This document shows, one piece after another, positions 52,722-61,476 of a stretch of 64,000 bases of DNA (its first letter is position 1; each line of letters opens with the position of its first letter). The position numbers were made by a program, and so were the translations under genes. The notes beneath the pieces were generated by a model. It was not told where the DNA came from. It was given only the letters and a program-made list of their open reading frames with translations, and made no database searches. Source of the stretch: Stentor coeruleus (taxonomy: Eukaryota; Ciliophora; Heterotrichea; Heterotrichida; Stentoridae). The stretch is taken from the NCBI GenBank assembly GCA_001970955.1, contig MPUH01000120.1, positions 1-64,000 of the forward strand, in the 5' to 3' direction.

Positions 52722-54165
52722 GATCCATAAAGCTCTTGAGACATCATTTAATTTATCAAGTGAGACTGCTGTTTATATTACAAATAAAAGTTCTGCAGAG
52801 AAAATTATTAAAGAGACAGCTTTAGAGGATTTTAAAAACACTAAAGCGATTTGGGTTTATCCTAAAATAGGTTACAAAAGGGCTCTTGTGTTACAAGTTA
52901 CTAAGGAAAATGAAGTGTTTTCTTCAGCTTGTAACACAATTTCAGCTTTGAAAACTAGGAAAATCACAAATGCTGATGTGTTTTTTCCTGATAAATTCAA
53001 AGATGACCATGTGATCAAATGGGTAAACACAGCGATATTAGCTAATTATGACTATTCATTAAAAACAACAAAAAAACAAGTCCCTGAAAATGATGATAAC
53101 CCTGACAAAAACCCGACTTATATTGAAAAACTTAACCTTTCATACAAATTTTCATCAGGAGAAGAGAATTTTAATTACTCAATTTCATCAGCAATAAACT
53201 GTTTATATGCAAGAGACTTGGCTAACACCCGAGGCTCAATAGCCACACCTGAGTTCATTCATCAAAAAGTTCTAGAATTAGTCAAAACCCATGAAAACTC
53301 CATAAAAATCGAAGTTATCGAAGGAAAAGAACTACAAAATCAAGGTTTATCTCTTCTATACAACGTCGGCAAGGGTGCACAAATCCAACCTCGACTTATA
53401 ATCTTAAAATACTCAGGATGTTCTAATAATACAAACACCCTAGCTTTAGTTGGAAAAGGTATAACATTTGACACAGGTGGTTTAAAACTAAAATCAGCAA
53501 ATAGTATGAAAGATATGTACTTAGACAAATCAGGTGCTTGTGCTGTTTTAGGAGCTTTCAAATGGGCAGTAGAAAACAAAATCAAAATAAATCTTATCTG
53601 TACTTTAGCTCTTGCTGAAAATGCTATATCAAGTTGTAGTTATAAACCTCTTGATATTCTCACATCACTTAAAGGAAAAACTGTTGAAATTGGGAATACT
53701 GATGCTGAAGGAAGATTATGTCTTGCTGATGCTTTAACTTATACACAACAAAAATATAATCCTTCAACTATAATTGATCTTGCAACTTTAACTGGAGCTT
53801 GTGTTTTAGCTTTAGGTGAAGAAACTGCTGGGGCTTTTGGGAATAATTCGGAGCTTATTGAGAAACTAAAAAAAGCAGGGAGTTTTTATCAAGAAAAAAT
53901 ATGGGAAATGCCAATAAATTATGAGCATGAAAAAGCTATTGAAGGAAAATGTGCTGATATTTCTAATACTGGGAAATCAAGATTTGGGGGAGCTTGTAAT
54001 GCTGCAGCTTTTTTAAAACATTTTATTGAGAAAAAAGTGAATTGGGTGCATTTGGATATTAATGGACCTGCGAAAAATAAGGTAACTAGAAGACAGTTTT
54101 CAGCTGGTGGGACTGGGTTTGGGGTACAATTATTGACGAGGTTTATGCTTGATGAACAGAAATAA
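52699..54165 (+). CDS. LAP: leucine aminopeptidase (M17 family)
   Basis: 488 aa, normal M17 length. All metal-site motifs are present: GKGITFDTGG (Lys near 253, Asp near 258), DMYLDKSGA and NTDAEGRL (near 333-340), the family signature with Asp and Glu ligands. The C-terminal half carries the conserved LTGACVLALG strand. The N-terminus (MLRCIVRRIHKAL) is Arg-rich and amphipathic, which could be a mitochondrial presequence. It removes N-terminal residues from peptides as a hexamer. The first bases lie in the duplicated segment; the ATG is present in both copies. Confidence 0.95.
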   Translation: MLRCIVRRIHKALETSFNLSSETAVYITNKSSAEKIIKETALEDFKNTKAIWVYPKIGYKRALVLQVTKENEVFSSACNTISALKTRKITNADVFFPDKFKDDHVIKWVNTAILANYDYSLKTTKKQVPENDDNPDKNPTYIEKLNLSYKFSSGEENFNYSISSAINCLYARDLANTRGSIATPEFIHQKVLELVKTHENSIKIEVIEGKELQNQGLSLLYNVGKGAQIQPRLIILKYSGCSNNTNTLALVGKGITFDTGGLKLKSANSMKDMYLDKSGACAVLGAFKWAVENKIKINLICTLALAENAISSCSYKPLDILTSLKGKTVEIGNTDAEGRLCLADALTYTQQKYNPSTIIDLATLTGACVLALGEETAGAFGNNSELIEKLKKAGSFYQEKIWEMPINYEHEKAIEGKCADISNTGKSRFGGACNAAAFLKHFIEKKVNWVHLDINGPAKNKVTRRQFSAGGTGFGVQLLTRFMLDEQK

Positions 54166-54599
54166 AATTTATATGCTATTAAGATAAAATAAGAAAGTAT
54201 AGATGATTGAATGTAATTTTTATTAGCTGAAGTATGAGATTTACTAAATATTAAAAGTCTAAAAAATAATAAAAACAGTAGAGAGTCTTGAGTTTATAGA
54301 AACTTTAAATAATAAAATACGCAGTTATAGTAGTCTGAGAGGATTAAAAAGTACTGAAATAATTAAAAATTATGATGATTTTAACACCTAATGCTATTTA
54401 ACACTGAAAGCTTATATAATTATTCATGATATTATATTAAGGTTTTTATTAAGATGTATATTGGTGAATTAAAAATATATATATAAATATTTATCAAAGC
54501 TCTTGAATTAGGTAATCTTTTACGATTTTCCAAAACATTTTTATATCAGAAGTAAACAAGCCTATATATAGACAAAATTTAATCTAAATTTATAATAAT
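54166..54599. other. 434-bp AT-rich intergenic region
   Basis: Nothing recognisable beyond AT-rich sequence and a short TA repeat near 54475-54485. Confidence 0.5.
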
Positions 54600-55037
54600 A
54601 TGGATAGAATATCTGAAATATTAGCTAAAGAATTACAGACTGAAGAAGATATAATATATTTAAAAAAAATAGGAAATGAAGCAATTAATGGCAAATATAA
54701 ATATTATGCATGCGAACTTAGATCTATTGGACATCTTATACCTTGGATTGAAGATATTTGCAAAGCATATGTAATTATGTTTAATAGAAAATATGAATCA
54801 TGGAGAGATTTTATAAAATTATTACAAAACCCAAAAAGGTTTGAAAAGACATTAAAAGAAATCGATTTAAGCATTCAAATAGATGATTTTATATTCGATC
54901 AATTGGTTCCAATAATTTTCTTTCAAGGTTTGACTTTTGAAAAATTAGAATATTCTTGCTCATCATCAGGGTCTTTATTTATATGGATGAAAGCTTTTTT
55001 AGCATTGCAAATATTAATGAGAGGAATTAAAATATAG
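54600..55037 (+). CDS. stand-alone dynein-stalk-tip-like protein, copy 1
   Basis: 145 aa, soluble. Its order of conserved residues matches the region of dynein heavy chain around the microtubule-binding domain: an acidic-helix start (TEEDIIYLKKI), an ELRSI-G-x-LIPWIEDICKAYVIMF block equivalent to LK-x-PPxxVxxVxEAVxxLL, then Trp (ESWRDFIKLL), NPKRF, a D in EIDLS, FDQL, LTFEKLEYSCSS and a terminal FIWMKAFLAL equivalent to LCxWVxAMxxY. No AAA+ module is attached. The next gene is a tandem paralogue. Assignment is by motif order only. It might instead be a dynein-like fold with another role. Confidence 0.6.
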   Translation: MDRISEILAKELQTEEDIIYLKKIGNEAINGKYKYYACELRSIGHLIPWIEDICKAYVIMFNRKYESWRDFIKLLQNPKRFEKTLKEIDLSIQIDDFIFDQLVPIIFFQGLTFEKLEYSCSSSGSLFIWMKAFLALQILMRGIKI

Positions 55038-55112
55038 TTCTTAATTTAGATTTTGTCCAAGTATCTATAGAAAGTAAGCTTTGTTTATAGTACATACTTT
55101 AATTATAATAAA

Positions 55113-55550
55113 ATGGATGAGATATCTAGAATTTTAGCTAAAGAGCATATAAGTGAAAAAGATATATTATTTTTGAGAGAATTAGGGAATAATGCTATTG
55201 ATGGGCAACAAAAATACTACGGATGTGAGCTTAAAGCTTTCGGTCGTCCAAACCGTATTATTATAGATGTTTGTAAGTCATATGTAATTATGTTTAAAGA
55301 AAAATATGAATCCTGGAATGACTTTCTAAAGTTACTTTCAAACCCATTAGGTTTTATATGTAGACTAAAAGAAGTCAATTTAAGTATTCCTATTGAAGAT
55401 AATATATTGGATCAATTAATTCCAATATTTTTCTATCAAGGTTTGGATATTCAAATGGTTAAGAATAGTTCTTATTCATTAGGGTCTTTATTTTTATGGA
55501 TGAAAGCTTTTTTGGCACTGCAAATATTGATGAGAGGACTTAGAATATAA
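55113..55550 (+). CDS. stand-alone dynein-stalk-tip-like protein, copy 2
   Basis: 145 aa, same length as copy 1 and 75 bp downstream. Clear tandem duplicate: shared MDxIS.ILAKE start, YVIMF..KYESW, and WMKAFLALQILMRG end. It has the more dynein-like block ELKAFGRPNRIIIDVCKSY. Differences are spread over the whole length, so the duplication is not very recent. Both copies keep an open frame and the aromatic core, which suggests that they are functional genes and not decaying dynein pieces. Confidence 0.6.
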   Translation: MDEISRILAKEHISEKDILFLRELGNNAIDGQQKYYGCELKAFGRPNRIIIDVCKSYVIMFKEKYESWNDFLKLLSNPLGFICRLKEVNLSIPIEDNILDQLIPIFFYQGLDIQMVKNSSYSLGSLFLWMKAFLALQILMRGLRI

Positions 55551-57214
55551 TTCTTGATTTTTATTTACTATTTTAAGTATCTATTAGTATTTTTATTATT
55601 AGTCTTATTATATAGTTATGAATTTTTGGAACATATTTGGGTTGTTATATAATAAACTGACTCGAAAAAATAGTTAAATTTTGATGAACCCTTTATTTTA
55701 GTTTCTGATAATACAAACTAATAAGGTATATTAACCCTTTAGGTTAATAGCTAAAACTTACTATCTGAACTGAAAGCTACACTGAAAAATGAGTTTTATG
55801 AATATAAAATGCATATCCCTCATTAGTATCAGGTTTCATATTTTAATCATATTATCATATGCCCCACTAGCTAAAGTTTCCTATCAGGACTGAAACTAAC
55901 AGTGTAAAATTAATCTTGATGATCTTTAAATGTAAATTTTCCTTTTTGTTTATAAATATTCCAAACTTTGATTGATTTATCTAAAGATCTATTAACTAAA
56001 AACTTCTTATCTAAGCTGAAACTAACTGGCATAACAGAACTATCATGATCTAAAAGTGTGAATTCTGATTTTTCTTCTTTTAAATAGAGTTATCATAAGA
56101 TCCGCTTGCTAAAAAATTATTATCAAGACGTAAACCACACTATTTACAGCTAAAAAAAAAATTCTATTAATACAGCTACTTCCTTTTATAAAATATCTAA
56201 TATAAGTATGAATTAAAACTAATCCTTCAAATCTTTCAAAGCCTTTAAAACATATAAAAAAATCGCAAACTTTGCATATTTGCATAAAATAAACAAAATT
56301 TGTTTATCATAAAATTATCATATCTCTGAAAATTCAAGGTTTATTAAGTATATTGTATCTCATATTGTGAATAAAATATTTTTTTCTAATATTTATTAAA
56401 TTTTACATATAGATATCATTAGTTTAGTTTTTTAAAAACTTCAAATTGTATATTTCTTATTAGATAATCTAGTAAAGATTATGGGTATTTAAATTTTATA
56501 TAAAATTATGTATACAATTATTACAGTTTCAAATTCATACCTTTTAGGATACACAATTCTCGATAGAAAAAGTATTTCAAGGCAACTCTTCAAAAGATTA
56601 TTAGGTGCTTCAAATGTTAGCACATCCTTTAAAAATAAATATGCTTTCGATTAAATTATTTATGTAAGAAAATACGAAAACTAAAGACGAAAATGCTAGT
56701 GTTATCATAAGCTTAAGACTTGCAACTATAATCTAAGCGAAAATTTAATTTCAAAAAAAAAATCTAAATTATAGATGAATATTCTTATAACTAAAACTAG
56801 GCCACTTTATTATCATATATACATTTTTTGATTATAATTAAATTTAGTGCCAAATCTCTTTTAGAGTCAAAGAAAAACCATATCCCAATTTATCTCTATG
56901 TTTTATTTAAAGCATAAAGAGTTGCAATACTATCTCCACAGGCGAAAAAAATATTCTTAGTTTTTATCTAATATGGTACTCCCAAATGTATTTGTTATAT
57001 TTCAACATAGAGTCAACACTATTAAAGCTCGTTTGTTTTAAAAAATCAAAAAATAGTGCACTTATTTTTTCTCCTGTTTGAAAAACCGACCGTATTCTTA
57101 CATAAAAAAAATCATCTAACACAATCAATCAACAAAATCTATAAAAAATCAAAGCTTTTTTTTAACTTTAATAGTATCTAATATAAAAACTCATGTATAA
57201 TTTATAAAATCTTT
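55551..57214. other. 1.66-kb gene-poor region with a WD40 pseudogene
   Basis: Apart from the WD40 remnant at 55700-56140 (minus strand), the stretch has only short broken frames. Sequence at about 56850-57000 on the minus strand reads partly protein-like but cannot be assigned. Confidence 0.45.
55700..56140 (-). pseudogene. WD40-repeat pseudogene remnant
   Basis: Minus-strand frames give typical WD40 text: FLASGSYDNSI, VSFSLDKKFLVNRSLDKSIKVWNIYKQKGKF and TVSFSPDRK followed by LASGAYDN in another frame. About three blades are traceable. At least three frame changes and several stops (TAA, TAG and TGA, the TGA where Trp would be expected) break it, so it is a decayed host gene. The propeller resembles that of the large WD40-channel protein at 6322-10041 only in general form. 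Confidence 0.7.
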
Positions 57215-60200
57215 ATGTGGTTTATATATAAGATTATAATTATGGCCTATCTAGCTTTCTTTATGCTGATAAATCACGCTTTAAGCCAGACAATAGCACT
57301 GACTGTAAATAATGTTAATGTAATGACTATAAAGAATAAAGATTCTCAGATAAGCTTCAGTTTAGTATTTGATAATACCACATCAGGAATAACCAATGAT
57401 GTGAATATCTACTTATCATTATCTCCAGTAAATTCTCTATACACGAGTAAATGGAATATCCTAGCCACTAAAGGAAGTACAACTTTTACAACTACAGGCA
57501 ATATATTTATACCATGCAATGGGACTTATAATTTAGTAGCAAATACATCATCAGGGCAATCAAATGTTGTAAATATTGTAACAATTTATGATTTTTATTG
57601 TTTTGATTTTGTCTTTACAGCAAACAAATCTTCACAGTATTTAAATGAAAGCATTACTTTTAAAACTAGTCTTAAAAATCCATGTGGGATTTTGTATTCT
57701 GGTCTTTCATTTACAGCTAATGATATATTGTATAGTATGGCAAATAATATATCAATACCCTCATCAAGTGGATCAGAATCTTTTGATACTTACTTTCTTA
57801 CTGAGGGGATGAAAAAAGTTTTTGCTGTGTTTGGTGGATTATTATCGAAAACTGTTGATATTGAGATTAAAAGCTATTCTTTGAAAATTATTTTATCCGC
57901 TACGATTGTAAAAATTATTTAGATGAAATTAGGGGATACACTTGCTATTGAGGTAGATATTGTTAATAATAATTTAATCTGCAATGATGCAGAAATCAAT
58001 ATGCTTATAGAAATTTTTGAAATCGAATCAAACACCCTAACAACATCAACAAGCCAAACATCATCTTATGGAAAATCAACTTTCAATTATCAATTTACCA
58101 ATTTGCAAACTTACCAAATTAGAGTGACAAGCGCTGGAGCCAAAACGAGCTCAACAAACATTACAGTTTCCTTAATATGCTTAAACATTACTATAGATTC
58201 AATAGTATTCTCTATATAGCCTTATAAATCCTCATCACAATTTAATATCGAAGTTGATACAGTCTTTTGTTCAAATCTATCAACGATCTATACATCAGAA
58301 TCTTATGAAATTTTCTTATCCTTAAACACTTCAGGTACATTTTTAGGTCCTCAATCATCCTCAACCCAAAATGGTCAAGCATTTTTCTCAAACATGTCAA
58401 TAGCTACAACAGGATTATATTCAATAATCGCATCATCTTTATATACAAGTAACATAACTTCACAAGATATTACAATTCTTTGTGCTAATGTTCAATTAGA
58501 AGGAATTTGTACTGATTCTTGTTCATTAGGTTATATCGAAGACAAAGGTATATGCAAAAAAATCATCAGCTCTGGTCCTGTTATATCATTTAACTTTTCT
58601 GAATTAGGGGAAAATTTTACTGATGCTATCAGTTCTCTTAAAGCTATCCCTGTTAGCAATTTTTCACAAAGATTTTTGATTGATAATCCTTATGCTGTAT
58701 ATTCAAGAGGAGCTTATTTCCCTGGGGCAAGTGCTTTAGAGATAGATTTGATAAATGAGAGAATATTTAGTAGTGTTTTTACATTGAGTTTTTGGATTAA
58801 ACAAGATTTAATGTCAGGAACTTTGTTTACAAAAACAGGAGATGGGCAGGTGTTTATAAGAGTTGGATTTGAAGAACTTACTGTTATTGGGATGGTATTT
58901 GCTAATTCACAGAATTTTACTATAAAAACAAGTTCGATAATTTTAGATGGAAATTGGAATCATTTTTCTATTAGTGTTGAACCTGAAAAGATTAGTGTTG
59001 TGGTTAATTCTGGAATTACTGAAGTTTTAGAGACAAATTCAACTTTTTTTGATTGCGAAAACTCTACTGTGATTATAGGAGCAGATGAAGAATTTACAAG
59101 TATTTATCAAGGATTTATATATAATTTTGAAGCTTATAATTATGTTCCAAATATTAAAGAGATGGTAAAATCAGGTACTAAATGTGGTAAATGCGATTTT
59201 TGTCCAATGTCTGGAAGCTGCTTATCAAATTGTGAAGCTGATCAGATTTATGATTCTACTAAAAAAGCATGTATGTCATGTCCAAAAGAATGTCCAACCT
59301 CATGTAAGACTTATGATAATTGTAATATGTGTGCTGATGATTATTGTATTGAATGTACATCTTATAACCTTAATTCTTGTACAAAATGTGAAGCACTTTA
59401 CGAAGTTGAAAACTTATTATGTATTCCTTGTTCCCTTGGCTATTATTATAACCCTGATTCACTACATTGTGAACAATGTGATGAAGTTTGCCTTGGATGT
59501 TCTTCATATAGCATATGTATATCATGTAAAGACCACAGCAGCCTTACAAAAACAAACACTTGCGCATGTGACAAAGGATATTCCTATAAACAAATCTGTA
59601 TTCGTAACATATTTTCAACACAAGCATCTTTAAACAGCGATAATTCAGTAAGTCTTCGCTTTACAGAACCTCTTTCATCAACTTTATCTAATGCAGACAT
59701 ATCTTTGTCTATAAACTCTACACTTTTAGCCTTTGAAATAACAGAAAATTCTAAAAAAGATTATGTTTTAATTCCTGAATTACCTGATGATCTTAAAAAA
59801 AATATGTTATTAACTATTGAAGTTATAAATAATTTGGTTTCTAAAGAAAACTCTCTATGCTCACCTGTTAAATATATATTCCAACTTATTGTTACTGAAG
59901 ATATGATTGTTGCTCAAGAGGTAAAAGCTAAAGCAAAACAGTCTAAAGGGACAGCATCTAGTGGAAGTACAGCAGGAATTTCTGTAGCTTTTAGTACTGG
60001 AATGATGAATTTTGACCCAACATCTTTTTTTGATTTTTTAAATACTGCTGAGATGTATTATGCTATTTATTTGACAAATAGCGAGTTGAATCCTATTTTG
60101 TCTGAGTTTTTATTAGGATTAAGGGTGCAAGATTTATTGCCTAATATGTTTGGGTATATAGTAAGTGCAGAATATGGGGTGCCTATGCCTAAAAAACTAG

Positions 60201-61120
60201 ATAAACTGGGATATAAAAGTAATTTAAGCATATTAAATGCAGGAGTTCAAATAACAACATTGATAATATTCTTGTTACTTATTCCTACAATTTTAGTAAC
60301 GTTTTTTTTCACCTGGTGCAAAAGAAAATTAATTAGAGTTATAAAAAATTTTAGATACAATGTATTCCTAAGGTTCTGGCTACAGACTTTTTTTGAATTT
60401 TTTATAGTAGCTGGATATGGAATAAAATACAATAAATTCGAAAATGCAGCACAAATTGTGGACTTTTGTTTATGCATATTGATATATGTAAAGATTATTT
60501 AGGGATTCCAATTTTTTGGTTTTTGTGTACTGATTTATGCTATTAGGATAAGATATAAGCTTAAAACTGCAGAAGAAATCGAGATTTTTTACGAAAGGTA
60601 CGGAACTTTCTTTGAAGAATTCAAGAATCAAGGCATAAATTTGAAACTATTTTATGTTGTCTACATACTTAGACGTTTATTCCTAGGTCTTTCTATCTTT
60701 TTTTCTCCAGACCCAGCTTTTCAAGTATGTGTAGCCATATCTTTTTCAATATCAGTATTTTATATATAGATTCCAATATATGTGTTAATCACAAGAGATT
60801 TCAAATTATTATCTGCAAATATTTTTCATTTTTTCAATGAGTTGTTAATTGGATCTTATTATTGCTATATTTTTGTATCAGTACTCTTATCAGATAAAAA
60901 TATGACAGAAAAACAAGCTTATATGTGTCAATATTTTGTTATGGCAGCTTGGGGGTTAAATGCTATACTTACTATTTTCAATACAGTTTTTGGGACTTGC
61001 AAAAAGATTAGAGATTGGCTGAGAAAAAGAAAGATTGAGAGATTATCGAAGATTTATCAATTTAAAACGCATCCTGATACTAAAACCCATGAGAAAACAA
61101 ATACTGCAGGATTATATTAG
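57215..61120 (+). CDS. LamG/ConA-like, Cys-rich, multi-TM surface protein (five exons)
   Basis: 1281 aa after removal of four 15-nt introns (57908-57922, 58205-58219, 60488-60502, 60755-60769). Exons of 693, 282, 2268, 252 and 351 nt all keep frame. The N-terminus is a signal peptide (second ATG nine codons in is equally possible). Residues about 30-430 are Ser/Thr/Asn-rich beta repeats. About 440-650 is a LamG/concanavalin-like fold (TLSFWIK ... GNWNHFSISVEPEKISVVV). About 660-800 is a furin/EGF-like Cys-rich region with many CxxC pairs. Several hydrophobic segments follow from about 1000 to the end, with a basic cytoplasmic tail. It resembles ciliate surface or cortical receptors of the Cys-rich multi-TM type; ligand unknown. 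Confidence 0.85.
57908..57922 (+). other. 15-nt intron 1 of the LamG-like gene
   Basis: GTAAAAATTATTTAG; it contains an in-frame stop and ends just before ATG AAA of exon 2. Confidence 0.9.
58205..58219 (+). other. 15-nt intron 2 of the LamG-like gene
   Basis: GTATTCTCTATATAG; its last three bases are an in-frame TAG. Confidence 0.9.
60488..60502 (+). other. 15-nt intron 3 of the LamG-like gene
   Basis: GTAAAGATTATTTAG; it lies inside a transmembrane segment and its removal keeps that segment hydrophobic. Confidence 0.9.
60755..60769 (+). other. 15-nt intron 4 of the LamG-like gene
   Basis: GTATTTTATATATAG; it sits within another hydrophobic segment and the frame continues after it. Confidence 0.9.
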
Positions 61121-61476
61121 ATATAAGGTTTTAGTAATAGTTTAAGATATTAGATGATTTGTTTATATATGTAATATTTTAAAGATTATTATAAATTTGA
61201 TTATAGAGTTATAAAAAAATCGATTTGTTATCAATTTTTAATGAGTTGATTATAAATTCAGCTGAGAATTCTTAACACCTTAGCCTCCTCTACACAACTT
61301 AATAATCTTCCCAACACCTATTTTTTTTTTCACCCAAATTAAAATTAGCCCACATAGCCCATCCCCATCTATAATCTTCCTAAATCTTCCAATCCCAAAA
61401 CCAGCATAATCTCTTCTCTCATCTTCATCCTTCTCGCAAAAACCCCTGATTCTTGACCTTTCTATTTACTATATAA
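61121..61476. other. 356-bp intergenic region
   Basis: The first part is AT-rich. From about 61270 it becomes C-rich and G-poor on the plus strand, the usual pattern upstream of a gene here. No coding frame was recognised. Confidence 0.5.

Noticed and set aside
56850-57000. Protein-like minus-strand text near the WD40 remnant
   Set aside because: Short, broken and without a recognisable motif, so it was not called as a gene piece.
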